The notes under the pieces were generated by a model. It ran no database searches and was not told where the DNA came from. It worked only from the letters and a program-made list of their open reading frames with translations. A DNA stretch of 64,000 nt from an uncultured Isosphaeraceae bacterium (GTDB taxonomy: Bacteria > Planctomycetota > Planctomycetia > Isosphaerales > Isosphaeraceae), in assembly GCA_945957605.1 (NCBI GenBank), contig CAMFLR010000025.1:36342-100341 (forward strand). Direction: 5' to 3'. Of this stretch, positions 27,926 to 36,532 are shown one piece after another; position 1 is the stretch's first letter, and each line of letters opens with the position of its first letter. The position numbers and the translations under genes are program-made.

Positions 27926-28498
27926 TTAGTGGAGCATAAGGAGCGTGATTACGTGAAACGCCAAATAGAGAGCGATCCAGCAGACGCCAAGCAGTCGGCC
28001 CGAGAGATCGATCCAGGAAGATTCTGCTCTCCAGCGCCGCGTGACGCCAAGCGCAAGCCACGCTCCGACGACAATTAGACCCATGTCAGTCAGGCTTTGC
28101 GTGACAAACCGGGTGGTTGAACCGCTGGGTGCAAAACCTTTGACCCTTAGCCCTGAGAGCCTCTGAAACGCGAGAGTCGCTAATCGGAGAATCAGAAGAA
28201 GGCAAACCCCGAAAGCAACGCCGCCGCATGCCGCCGCGCCGGGCTGACGTGCGATTCTTCGCCAGGAAGGGCGAGGTTGTATGGACCGCATGATAAGGAC
28301 CGCGAAATTCGTCAGAACCAATGCCGGAATGCAAGCCTGCAGACTTCCGATGACGACTCCGCCATCGGTAAATCCAAGAATCTGATATTCACGCAACGTG
28401 AATTCGAGGATCGCATGCGTCCAAACAATTGCGATTGCCGCGGCCGCGACCACAATCATCGCGTCCAGAATCGTGAACCGTCGACGCGGATTCTCCAT
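27926..28498 (-). CDS. Four-helix membrane protein, tandem paralogue 1
   Basis: A 190-residue membrane protein with about four transmembrane helices. It begins MENPRRRFTILDAMIVV and ends with a helix after SSWIDLSGRLLGVCW. The same N-terminal and C-terminal signatures recur in the next two upstream genes, so all three form a tandem family. The start is fixed by a GAGGAG site 9 nt before the ATG at 28498. No known function. This copy is the most divergent of the three. Confidence 0.7.
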   Translation of the reverse strand: MENPRRRFTILDAMIVVAAAAIAIVWTHAILEFTLREYQILGFTDGGVVIGSLQACIPALVLTNFAVLIMRSIQPRPSWRRIARQPGAAACGGVAFGVCLLLILRLATLAFQRLSGLRVKGFAPSGSTTRFVTQSLTDMGLIVVGAWLALGVTRRWRAESSWIDLSGRLLGVCWIALYLAFHVITLLMLH

Positions 28499-28724
28499 GA
28501 GACGAAGCTCCTCGCACACTCAGACGGATCAGGGATTAATTCTCGTGATGCTCCGCCGGAACGTCCCTTCCTGCAAAATGATAGGCGTACACTGCCAATA
28601 CCTTCATCGGACTTCCGAACGATAACAAGGACGTTTCGTTTTACGCTCGATCAGCCAAAACTCACGGCTAAATGGATAGCGTTAAGAAGCTCAAACCGCC
28701 GTGCAGCACCTGTGAAATCCCACA

Positions 28725-29297
28725 TCATGCGAAGATCAAAAGGAAGTTTAAACGATAAGCCAAATACAGAACGATCCAACAAACCCCAATTAGCCGACCG
28801 AGGCGGTCAATCCACGTGGGTTCCACTCGCCATCCCCGAATGAGCATGAGTATGAGCCAAGCTGCCATCACTGCGAGGCCCGTTCCCGTGAGGTCGGTCG
28901 CAATCTGCGCGAGAGCGAGAACCGACGCTGTCCCGCGGGTTTTAAGGTCTGAGAGCTGCTTGACGGCGACAATGCTAAATCTATAAACGAATTGCAGCGA
29001 CACGATGAGCGCAGCGGCCGCGCATGCGGCAAAGCCAGGCTGATACGAGATTTTTCGCCAGGAAGGCCGTGGCCGCACCGAACGCAGGACCAATGTCACA
29101 AACGTCGCCAGAACGAGCGGCGGAACGAGATTCGGCAGTCCCCAAAGAATGCGGTCAGGGAGTGAAGCGCCTCGCGCGCTTCCAAGTACGCTCAAGTAGA
29201 TTTTCAACACTCCGCGCAACCAAGCAACCGCAATCGCCGCGGCAGCGACCAGGATCATCCCATCCAGAATTGTGAACCTGCGGCGCGGATTGTCCAT
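28725..29297 (-). CDS. Four-helix membrane protein, tandem paralogue 2
   Basis: A 190-residue protein of the same family as its neighbours. It starts MDNPRRRFTILDGMILV, has a central SVRPRPSWRKISYQPGFAAC segment and ends in PTWIDRLGRLIGVCWIVLY followed by a short tail. Four hydrophobic helices are predicted. The ATG at 29297 gives exact alignment with the other copies; a TTG 9 nt upstream is less likely. Copies 2 and 3 are closer to each other than to copy 1. Function unknown. Confidence 0.7.
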   Translation of the reverse strand: MDNPRRRFTILDGMILVAAAAIAVAWLRGVLKIYLSVLGSARGASLPDRILWGLPNLVPPLVLATFVTLVLRSVRPRPSWRKISYQPGFAACAAAALIVSLQFVYRFSIVAVKQLSDLKTRGTASVLALAQIATDLTGTGLAVMAAWLILMLIRGWRVEPTWIDRLGRLIGVCWIVLYLAYRLNFLLIFA

Positions 29298-29375
29298 GCA
29301 ACACAACGCCTCACGCGCTTAGATAGATCTCGAATGAATATCCGCCATATCGTGAGGTCACCGAGAAGTCTCGCT

Positions 29376-29948
29376 TCATGCGTAAATTCGAAGGAAGTTG
29401 AACCGGTTCACCAAAGCAAGAATGATCCAAAAAAAGCCAATCAGCCGACCAAGACGATCGATCCATGTTGGCTCCGCTCGCCAACCGCGGATGAGGATGA
29501 GTGTAAGCCACGCAGCGATCACGGCCTCGCCCGTGTCGAACAGGTCGACTGCCGCCAAATGCTGCAGGGCTCCAACTGGTGTCGCACAGTTCGTAAAGCC
29601 TAGGAGTCTTTTGACGGTGACCGTTCCCAATCTGAGAACGCCCTGCGAGCAGACAGCGAGCGCAGCGGCCGCACATGCTACAAAGCCGGGCTGAAGAGCG
29701 GTCTTTCGCCAGGAAGGGCGTGGCCGCAACGAACGTATGATCAAAGTTGCAAACGTCGCCAAAACGAGCGTCGGTACGGGAATCGTCAGGCCCGAAGTAA
29801 TACAATGATCGAGCGAAGCCGCTGGCACGCTCCGATAGACGTCCAGAAAGTTGTTCACCGCCCCGCGCGACCAAACAAACGCGATTGTCGCGGCAGCCAC
29901 CACGATTATCCCGTCGAGAATCGTGAACCTTCGACGCGGAATGTCCAT
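29376..29948 (-). CDS. Four-helix membrane protein, tandem paralogue 3
   Basis: A 190-residue protein, the first transcribed of the three tandem copies. It starts MDIPRRRFTILDGIIVV and shares LRPRPSWRKTALQPGFVAC and PTWIDRLGRLIGFFW with its neighbours. A GAGGAGG ribosome-binding site precedes the ATG. The three copies have the same length, and all begin with a conserved basic PRRRFTILD cap that should sit on the cytoplasmic face. It lies 37 bp downstream of the cytochrome c gene. Function unknown. Confidence 0.7.
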   Translation of the reverse strand: MDIPRRRFTILDGIIVVAAATIAFVWSRGAVNNFLDVYRSVPAASLDHCITSGLTIPVPTLVLATFATLIIRSLRPRPSWRKTALQPGFVACAAAALAVCSQGVLRLGTVTVKRLLGFTNCATPVGALQHLAAVDLFDTGEAVIAAWLTLILIRGWRAEPTWIDRLGRLIGFFWIILALVNRFNFLRIYA

Positions 29949-29985
29949 GCGGCGGACCTCCTCGCACGTTCAGGTCAACGAGACG

Positions 29986-30450
29986 TCAATTCCCACGCAG
30001 TTCAGCCGGAACTTCCCTTCCGGCAAGATGGTAGACATAGGCAGCCACGGCCTTGATCGAATTTTCGCTGATGATGTTGGTCCATGCCGGCATTGCAGTG
30101 TCGCGCACTCCGACGCGCAGCACCTTGAGCACATCATCGGGCTTGTCGCCGTGTTTCCAGTTCGAGTCGCTCAGGTCGCCGACCGGCGGTCCCGCAAGCC
30201 CTCGCGCTGTGGGACCATCTCCTTTGCCAAGCTCTCCGTGACATCGCGCGCAGCGGTCGAGATAAACGACGCGCCCCTGAACGAGCAGCGGGTCATTGGC
30301 GATTGCGGCCGGCGGCGGAGTGGCCGAGGGGCGCAACAGGCTGAAGGCGATGAATCCTGCGACGACGAGCACCGCAATCGCGCCAAAGATCCAGATCGTT
30401 ACATTGGGATTGGTCGGCTGCGGTGGGTCGGGATCGAATTCGGTATCCAA
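29986..30450 (-). CDS. Membrane-anchored monohaem cytochrome c
   Basis: The 154-residue protein has a short N-terminal cytoplasmic tail and one transmembrane anchor (VTIWIFGAIAVLVVAGFIAFSLL). A periplasmic c-type haem domain follows, with the CARCH haem-binding motif and a methionine in DTAMPAWTNIIS as likely sixth ligand. The GKGDGPTARGL segment is typical of this cytochrome type. It probably carries electrons in respiration. The oxidase or reductase partner is not in the window. Confidence 0.88.
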   Translation of the reverse strand: MDTEFDPDPPQPTNPNVTIWIFGAIAVLVVAGFIAFSLLRPSATPPPAAIANDPLLVQGRVVYLDRCARCHGELGKGDGPTARGLAGPPVGDLSDSNWKHGDKPDDVLKVLRVGVRDTAMPAWTNIISENSIKAVAAYVYHLAGREVPAELRGN

Positions 30451-30568
30451 GGAAGGAATTCTTGATCAGAGTCATCCCAACGGCAAACTGCGTACGTTTT
30501 GTGTACACCCGAGCAGTTGTGCCGGCCGGAATGAGTTCGGCACGATGTTCAATCTGGACCTAAAACAG

Positions 30569-30609
30569 AACCCGCGGCCAAACCACCTCGTCAGTGGCTT
30601 CCGCGGGTT
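30569..30609 (-). terminator. Terminator downstream of tRNA-Ala
   Basis: Perfect 9-bp arms (30569-30577 and 30601-30609), with an inner CCAC/GTGG hairpin. Read on the minus strand it is followed by a TTTT run, fitting termination of the tRNA transcript. Confidence 0.65.
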
Positions 30610-30629
30610 TGGTAGTGTACAAAATCCAG

Positions 30630-30702
<73 letters not shown>

Positions 30703-30765
30703 TTGGCGTCATTTTCGGCGATGCCGTCGACGACAACCATAATGTAACGACCGAGTCGCGCGGTT

Positions 30766-32274
30766 TCAAGACCGTCTGAGCGCACCTTGCACGCGAGCGA
30801 TCCAAACCGCGCGCTGGCGACGGTCGATCACCAGCAGAAACGCCAGCGCGAGATAAACGAGCGCCGCCAACGTCATCTCGAGGCCCAGGCCAAACCAACC
30901 CCACGGCATGTGGGAGTTTGCTAAGTAGTAAAGGGCGATGGTAAACGGCAGACCAACGCGCAATGGCCGTTCGACCGCACCAAAAAGTCGGCGGATCGGC
31001 GTGCCGAAATGCTTTCTCAAGGAGAAAGGCAGGTACCAGAGGCTCACCGCTACGAAGCCCATCGACGTCCCGCAAATCGGCCCGATCGCCCCGAATAAGT
31101 GCGTGAACACGACGCTCGACACGAAATTCGTGATCGCTCCCGCCACAACGGCAGGCAGCATCGCCGCGATTCGACCCGTGCCGCTAAAGCACCAGAACCA
31201 GAGCGAGAACAGGCCGAGGAACAGGCCGTTAATTGCCGCCAGAACGACGATTCCATCGCCCAGGTAACGGTCGGCACCCATCCAGAACGTCACGAAATAA
31301 CGGTTGTAGGCGACTACCGGTCCGAATCCGGCAATTCCCAGAATCGTCACGACCTCGGTCAGTTCGATCAACCGCGTGTTGAACGTTTCGCGCTGTCCCT
31401 GGGCGTGCAACTCGGCAAGCGCCGCCCAGCAGGCATTGCCAATCGCCTGTAGTTGCGTCTGGCCTGTGGTGATCAGTTTGAGTGTGAAAATCAGCCGCGC
31501 GGCGATTGCAGGATCGATGATTTTGCCCACGATCAGGCTGTCTGTGAGCACGCTGATCCGGCCGCTCAGGGCAACGAGAAATGTCGGCACGCCCAAGCGG
31601 GCGATTGTTCGCCAGACGTCGCGTTCGGGATTCGCCTGCCTCACTGCGCGAACGAGGCCCGGAAACGATCGCAGGCCGTCGCGTGTGAGAAATGCCGCGA
31701 GCAGGAGGGAGGAAATCGTTGTCGCTGCGACCTGGCCGGTAATGCCGAATCCCACTCGCGCAAACGCAACTGACAGCGCAAAGACAAGTAAGCTTTGTCC
31801 TGCAATCGCCAGATTGACGCGATACCCAAACTGCCTTGCTTCGGCCAGCGCGCGAAACGGCGAAAGAATCATCGGCAGGAGACCGATTAGCCCGATGCAC
31901 CAGGCGAGCCGGAGATCATTGATTTCTGTCGTTGGCACAAGCCAGCCGACAAAAGCGAGCATCGCGAGACCGACGAAGAAAAGCACGCCGATCAGTCTGG
32001 CAAGCGTTCGCAAACCGGCGTTCATTGCGGAGTGAAGCGATTCGAGATCGTTTCGCGCGAGTGCTCTGGCAGCCAGCGGAGCGAGTGTCGAGCCGAATGC
32101 GATCTCAAAAATCGCGAAGATTCCCATCCAATCGCTGACCATTCGTGCGGCGCCGAAACGCGAGTCGCCGAGCAATTCGGTGACATAGCGCGTTACAGCG
32201 AGGCCGAGCAACGTGACGAACGTGAAGACAATGGTGCTCGCGTAGTTCCAGATGGCCAGCCGGCTTCGGCTCAA
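30766..32274 (-). CDS. Polysaccharide flippase (Wzx/MOP-superfamily)
   Basis: The 502-residue protein has about 12-14 hydrophobic helices with the MOP-type pattern. It starts with SRLAIWNYASTIVFTFVTLL and has short charged loops throughout. Members flip lipid-linked sugar repeat units across the inner membrane. The gene overlaps the glycosyltransferase gene upstream by 4 bp (32271-32274), so both are coupled. The glycan is unknown, and no polymerase gene is nearby. Confidence 0.85.
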   Translation of the reverse strand: MSRSRLAIWNYASTIVFTFVTLLGLAVTRYVTELLGDSRFGAARMVSDWMGIFAIFEIAFGSTLAPLAARALARNDLESLHSAMNAGLRTLARLIGVLFFVGLAMLAFVGWLVPTTEINDLRLAWCIGLIGLLPMILSPFRALAEARQFGYRVNLAIAGQSLLVFALSVAFARVGFGITGQVAATTISSLLLAAFLTRDGLRSFPGLVRAVRQANPERDVWRTIARLGVPTFLVALSGRISVLTDSLIVGKIIDPAIAARLIFTLKLITTGQTQLQAIGNACWAALAELHAQGQRETFNTRLIELTEVVTILGIAGFGPVVAYNRYFVTFWMGADRYLGDGIVVLAAINGLFLGLFSLWFWCFSGTGRIAAMLPAVVAGAITNFVSSVVFTHLFGAIGPICGTSMGFVAVSLWYLPFSLRKHFGTPIRRLFGAVERPLRVGLPFTIALYYLANSHMPWGWFGLGLEMTLAALVYLALAFLLVIDRRQRAVWIARVQGALRRS

Positions 32275-33395
32275 TCGTTCGCTCCCTTCGTCGTGGGGGG
32301 AAGCAAGCGATCATAGATTGCAAGATAGCGCCGGGCGAGTTCGGGCCAGCTAAACCGCGCGGCGGTATCGAGCGACCCCTGCGCGAGCTTTGCCTCGAGT
32401 GCGGCGTCATCGAGGATGCGTTCGATTGCAGCAGCCCACGCAGCCGGCGTTGGCTCGCGCACGAGAAGGCAATTTTCCTCGTCGACAATCGCCGGCTCGT
32501 CGCTGGTTGGCGGTGTTGTGATGACCGGAATTCCCAGGCTCCACGCTGCCTGCAATGTCGATCTTCGTAGTGATGCACCATCGGCGAACGGAAGGACCAT
32601 GATTCTCGAACGCGAAAGCATTTCGCCTAGTGCAGGCTCGAAGAGGCTTCCAGTGAACTCGACCCATGCCTGTTCGCCCATCACAGAAAGCCGCGCGTGC
32701 TCGCGATTGATCTTGGGTGCATAGGGGCCAACCAGCCTCCATTTCAAATCTCGCCCAGATGAACGCAGGGTTTTGATCGCCTGGAACGGCAGATCGAGCG
32801 TTTTGATCGTCGAGAGAAATCCAAACGTCGCGATTGCACCTGGCTCGGGGCGTCGTGGCCTTGGCGGAACAGGATTGCCGGTCCACAAGCGATCGTCGAC
32901 GATGCGTCCCGTTTGCTCCTGACAACGCTCCGCCGTGCGCGTATCGTTGGAAACCACCGCGTCCGATCGTACGACAAGTGCGTTCGTATGAACAACACTG
33001 GGGAGTTCGACGTGATACTCGTGCAAGGTGGTGACGATTGGACATCCCGCCGCTTGCGCGATTCGCGGTTCGGCGTCGGTTTCGTGAAACGAATGAATCT
33101 GTTCTTGAATGTGCACGAGGTTGGGGCGTAGCTTTGCCGCCACGCTGCAGGCCAGTTTGCGGTCGCGTTCGACCCAGGTATGGTTGAAACGAACCAGCCT
33201 GACTCCGTTGCGTCTGACGACGGGCGCATGCCACCAGCGCGGCCGGCGCGTTAGCCAAGAGAAACGCCAGTTCGGCCGTTGGGCCTTCATTTCCGCGATT
33301 AAACGCGCAGTAAAATCGGCGACACCATCGATAACCGGTGGCGCATTCCCGCTCACCATGAGTATGTGTGGCCGCACTTCGGAACGATTGGACAT
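32271..33395 (-). CDS. Family 4-type glycosyltransferase
   Basis: A 374-residue GT-B enzyme. The N-terminal acceptor domain begins HILMVSGNAPPVIDGVADF, with the glycine-rich loop common in GT4 enzymes. The C-terminal donor domain contains SRIMVLPFADGASLRRSTLQ and GIPVITTPPTSDEP. It is coupled to the flippase gene by a 4-bp overlap and probably builds the repeat unit that the flippase exports. Confidence 0.85.
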   Translation of the reverse strand: MSNRSEVRPHILMVSGNAPPVIDGVADFTARLIAEMKAQRPNWRFSWLTRRPRWWHAPVVRRNGVRLVRFNHTWVERDRKLACSVAAKLRPNLVHIQEQIHSFHETDAEPRIAQAAGCPIVTTLHEYHVELPSVVHTNALVVRSDAVVSNDTRTAERCQEQTGRIVDDRLWTGNPVPPRPRRPEPGAIATFGFLSTIKTLDLPFQAIKTLRSSGRDLKWRLVGPYAPKINREHARLSVMGEQAWVEFTGSLFEPALGEMLSRSRIMVLPFADGASLRRSTLQAAWSLGIPVITTPPTSDEPAIVDEENCLLVREPTPAAWAAAIERILDDAALEAKLAQGSLDTAARFSWPELARRYLAIYDRLLPPTTKGAND

Positions 33396-33451
33396 ATTGT
33401 CGAAGCTTAGATCAAGTAGGATTGTTTGTCAGTTCTCTATGTAATATCGGT

Positions 33452-34156
33452 TCAATCGACCGACAGGCGAGACCACAGCCGCTCAAACGTCCGGCCGAAG
33501 CTGCCGATCAAACCCGGATCGGGAGTGACGATGAAGTTTTCCTCGTTCGACTCGGCCGCCCCGCGCGTCCAGTTGTAACTGCCCGTCAACAAAAGCTTTC
33601 GGTCGAAGATTGCGAATTTGTGATGCATGTGGAATTCGGTGCGATCGACCACCGTTGGAATCCCCGCGCTCCTCAGTCGGGCGATGTCGGAACCCAGGTC
33701 TTCTGCTTTTTCATTGTCGGTGATGATCCGAACTTCCACGCCTCGTCCGTGGGCCAGCAGAATCTGCTCGCTGATGCGGTCATCCGTGATCGTAAACACA
33801 CAGATGTCGACCGTTTTCTGCGCGTGTTCCAACAATTGACCGATGCGGCGATAACAGTGGTCGGTCGGGCTGAAATGAGCTTCAGAAGCCAGTGATTCGT
33901 CCGTTCCCTCGCGCGTCAGAAGTTTGACCTGTCCCGCAATCCAGTCGATCACTCGTGTCGCAGATTCATCAGCGACGGCACCACGCCCAAGCTCGAAAAC
34001 GCGCCGCACCAGGAGTTTGCGTTCCTCCGCGTCAAGCGGTTCGTACTGACTCGAGAGATTTTGCCGCTCGTTACGGCTGAGCAAACCGTCGTCCAGGCTG
34101 TGCTTCATTGCCTCCATGATCGCGTTAAGGTCACTCACTTGCGATGACTCGGCCAT
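33452..34156 (-). CDS. PLD-like (single HKD motif) protein
   Basis: A 234-residue protein. The first 90 residues are helical and charged (MAESSQVSDLNAIMEAMKHS...). The C-terminal half is a phospholipase D-type domain with one HKD motif (H-H-K-F-A-I-F-D in HMHHKFAIFDRKLLLTGSYN). Single-HKD enzymes usually work as dimers; known members include nucleases such as Nuc and phospholipases. There is no signal peptide, which favours a nuclease or cytoplasmic role. It has a 20-bp palindrome about 30 bp upstream of its start. Substrate unknown. Confidence 0.8.
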   Translation of the reverse strand: MAESSQVSDLNAIMEAMKHSLDDGLLSRNERQNLSSQYEPLDAEERKLLVRRVFELGRGAVADESATRVIDWIAGQVKLLTREGTDESLASEAHFSPTDHCYRRIGQLLEHAQKTVDICVFTITDDRISEQILLAHGRGVEVRIITDNEKAEDLGSDIARLRSAGIPTVVDRTEFHMHHKFAIFDRKLLLTGSYNWTRGAAESNEENFIVTPDPGLIGSFGRTFERLWSRLSVD

Positions 34157-34187
34157 CCACTCAACTCCTCACCCAGCCTGAACTTGA

Positions 34188-34207
34188 TTTGGGAAAACTT
34201 TCCCAAA
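34188..34207. promoter_or_regulatory. 20-bp palindrome upstream of the PLD-like gene
   Basis: Perfect 9-bp arms TTTGGGAAA and TTTCCCAAA are separated by 2 bp. The centre is about 40 bp upstream of the PLD-like start. The dyad is typical of an operator bound by a dimeric repressor; the loop is too short for a stable RNA hairpin. Confidence 0.45.
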
Positions 34208-34363
34208 CATTGACAGTTTCAAGTCATCGAAACAAGACCGCCGATCTTTTAAAGATAGTGGCTATTTGAACATTGCCTCCCAGCGCCGTCACTGGTATGC
34301 TGCTCAATCATACGTCCAGGAAACCTGCGCAGTTTTATCCCGAGTTTTCCCATTGGCCAGGGT

Positions 34364-34379
34364 TGTGATTTTTTTCACA
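34364..34379. promoter_or_regulatory. CRP/FNR-like palindrome upstream of the ABC export operon
   Basis: TGTGA-N6-TCACA with six T residues in the spacer, an exact match to the general CRP-type half-site arrangement and extended to TTGTGA/TCACAA. It lies about 94 bp before the adaptor start. Whether this organism has a CRP-family protein of that specificity is unknown. Confidence 0.4.
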
Positions 34380-34472
34380 ATCTTCGCCGATGGTTTTCGA
34401 TAATCAGGTCAACGCGGCGAACACCTATTGCCGCGGCCGAGTCTGCTGGGTGGTTGCAGGGGGAGAGACGCC

Positions 34473-35771
34473 ATGTCCACACTCGAAGACGATCTGGCTT
34501 CGCTCAAGATCGACCGTTCGCGAGCGCGCGGATCGAAGCCGCGGCGCCCATCGTCACCTCGCCACGATCGTGTGCCTCGGCGATCGATCGGGGCGGCATT
34601 CGTGAGCTTGATCATCTGGCTGGTGCCGCTTTCGCTCGTGGGAGGCGGCGGCTACTACGGCTACACGAAGTGGCAGGAAATCCGTGCCAAGCCAGAAGTT
34701 GCGACGTCGACCGTACAGTCGATGACGACAGGCGAGGCCGACAAACTCCTGAGTGCAAAAGGCTATCTCAAGTCGCGTAACCAAGCGATGATCGGCGCCA
34801 AGGTGCCGGGGCGCGTGCAGGAAGTGCTGGTGGAGGAAGGAGTTCGCGTCAAAAAAGGCGAACTTCTTGCAGTCATCGAACACAACGATATCGATGCCCA
34901 GCTCGCTTCGCGACGCGCCCAACTCGCGCGTGCCGAAGCCGACGTGCTCGAGGCACAGGCCGATCTCGACGAAAAAGACCGCCGCGCTCGCCGAACCGAA
35001 CGCCTTGCCCAGCGGTCGACGATTTCGATTGAAGAAAAAGAGCAGAACGACGCGTCTCAGAAAAAGGCCGCCGCCCATCTCGCATCAGTGGTCGCCACCG
35101 TTCAGCTTCAGAAACAAATGATCCGCGAGATGGAAGTCACGCTCGAAAACATGTTTATTCGCGCGCCTTTTGACGGCACGATCGTCAAGAAGGATGCCGA
35201 AATCGGCGAGATGATCACCGGCGGCGGAATGGGTTCGGGTCTGTCGATCGGCCGATCCACCGTGGCGACAATCGCCAATCTCTTTCGCATGGATGTGGAA
35301 ACCGATGTCAGCGAAAACATGCTCGCGCGGCTGGCGATCGGTCAACCCGCTGAGATTTCGGTTTCAGCTGTGCCGACGAAACGATATCGCGGCAAGTTGC
35401 GGCAGATCATTCCGATGAGCGATCGCGGCCGCGGAACCGTGAAGGTGATGGTCGAGTTTACTGAGCCCGACGAGCACCTTTTCCCCGAGTTGGTGGCAAC
35501 CGTTCACTTCCTGCCAGATAAGTCGCTGAGCGCTCCCGACGCGGGCAAGGCTTACCTCTTCGTCGCCAAGAGCGCAATTATCGAGGAAGCAGGGCATTCT
35601 TACGTCTACCTGCTTGATTCCAAGAAGTCGGTGCATAAAACCCAGGTCGATGTCGTCGTGACCAACGACGATCTGGCGCGGGTGGAAAGCGGCCTCAAGG
35701 CGGGTGACACCGTCGTGCTCGCGCCGCCGAAAACTCTGCGCGATGGCGAGGCGGTCAAGACATCGGAATGA
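34473..35771 (+). CDS. Membrane-fusion (HlyD/MacA-type) adaptor of an ABC exporter
   Basis: A 432-residue periplasmic adaptor. A basic N-terminal tail leads to one membrane helix (FVSLIIWLVPLSLVGGGGYY). Then come a lipoyl/barrel-sandwich half (KVPGRVQEVLVEEGVRVKKG), a coiled-coil hairpin rich in Ala, Glu and Arg (about 145-215) and the second barrel-sandwich half with FIRAPFDGTIVKKDAEIGEM. It would connect the two permeases below to an outer-membrane channel, none of which is encoded here. Start by GGGGAGAG upstream. The stop lies 38 bp before the ATPase start. Confidence 0.88.
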   Translation: MSTLEDDLASLKIDRSRARGSKPRRPSSPRHDRVPRRSIGAAFVSLIIWLVPLSLVGGGGYYGYTKWQEIRAKPEVATSTVQSMTTGEADKLLSAKGYLKSRNQAMIGAKVPGRVQEVLVEEGVRVKKGELLAVIEHNDIDAQLASRRAQLARAEADVLEAQADLDEKDRRARRTERLAQRSTISIEEKEQNDASQKKAAAHLASVVATVQLQKQMIREMEVTLENMFIRAPFDGTIVKKDAEIGEMITGGGMGSGLSIGRSTVATIANLFRMDVETDVSENMLARLAIGQPAEISVSAVPTKRYRGKLRQIIPMSDRGRGTVKVMVEFTEPDEHLFPELVATVHFLPDKSLSAPDAGKAYLFVAKSAIIEEAGHSYVYLLDSKKSVHKTQVDVVVTNDDLARVESGLKAGDTVVLAPPKTLRDGEAVKTSE

Positions 35772-35809
35772 ACCGGGGCGTTAGCCTCGAGCGATCCAAG
35801 GAGCTTCGG

Positions 35810-36532
35810 ATGGGTAAAGAACACTCGATTGAACTCAGAAACGTCACGAAAACCTATAAGCGTGACGAATTCACGATACCTGTGCTGACCGATCTCGACC
35901 TGGTTGTTCCCGAGGGCGAATTCCTCGCACTCATGGGCCCCTCAGGCTCGGGCAAAACGACGCTCCTCAACTTGATCGCCGGTCTCGACAACGCGACGCA
36001 AGGCTCGGTGATCGTTCACGGCCAGGATCTTGGCGGGATGAGCGACGGCGAAATCACCCGCTGGCGTTCCGAAAACGTCGGGTTCATCTTTCAACTCTAT
36101 AACCTGATCCCAGTGCTGACGGCGTTCGAGAACGTCGAATTGCCGTTGTTGCTCACAAATCTCTCAAAACGCAAGCGGCGCGACAATGTGATGACCGCGC
36201 TTCGTGCTGTCGGTCTCGAAGGTCGCGAAGATCACTATCCGAGGCAACTCTCCGGCGGACAGGAGCAGCGCGTGGCGATCGCCCGCGCGATTGTGACCGA
36301 CCCCTTCTTGCTCGTGGCTGACGAACCGACGGGCGACCTCGACCGCAAGAGTGCAGAAGAAATTCTCTCGCTCCTGCAGCAGCTCAACAAGGGCTTTAAC
36401 AAAACGATCGTCATGGTCACGCACGACCCAGAAGCCGCCCAGCGCGCTTCGCGGTTGCTCCATCTCGACAAGGGTAAGCTCGTTCACGACGAGGTGCGGA
36501 ATAACCTTGAGGAAGGAGTCGCTTCCTCATGA
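35810..36532 (+). CDS. ABC transporter ATP-binding protein (MacB/LolD-type)
   Basis: A 240-residue ATPase with Walker A GPSGSGKTT (about 43-51), Q-loop FIFQ, signature LSGGQEQRV (147 on) and Walker B LLVADEPTGDLD. This is the LolD/MacB/FtsE group, which pairs with FtsX-like permeases. The ATG at 35810 is chosen for its AAGGAG site 6 nt upstream; the frame reaches back to an ATG at 35768 that overlaps the adaptor stop. It overlaps the first permease by 4 bp. Confidence 0.93.
   Translation: MGKEHSIELRNVTKTYKRDEFTIPVLTDLDLVVPEGEFLALMGPSGSGKTTLLNLIAGLDNATQGSVIVHGQDLGGMSDGEITRWRSENVGFIFQLYNLIPVLTAFENVELPLLLTNLSKRKRRDNVMTALRAVGLEGREDHYPRQLSGGQEQRVAIARAIVTDPFLLVADEPTGDLDRKSAEEILSLLQQLNKGFNKTIVMVTHDPEAAQRASRLLHLDKGKLVHDEVRNNLEEGVASS

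Larger units (their letters stand above)
34157..34472. promoter_or_regulatory. Divergent regulatory region, PLD-like gene and ABC export operon
   Basis: About 316 bp between divergent genes with no ORF of merit. It contains two palindromes listed separately (34188-34207 and 34364-34379), a TTGACA hexamer at 34210-34215, and AT-rich DNA. Confidence 0.5.

Noticed and set aside
29311..29967. 218-codon minus-strand open frame overlapping the third membrane paralogue
   Set aside because: It is an alternate frame of a gene that aligns end to end with its two paralogues, so the 190-residue frame is the real one.
34364..34379. Reading the TTGTGA/TCACAA dyad as a rho-independent terminator
   Set aside because: The stem is short and AT-rich, and no gene ends there; an operator-like site is the better explanation.
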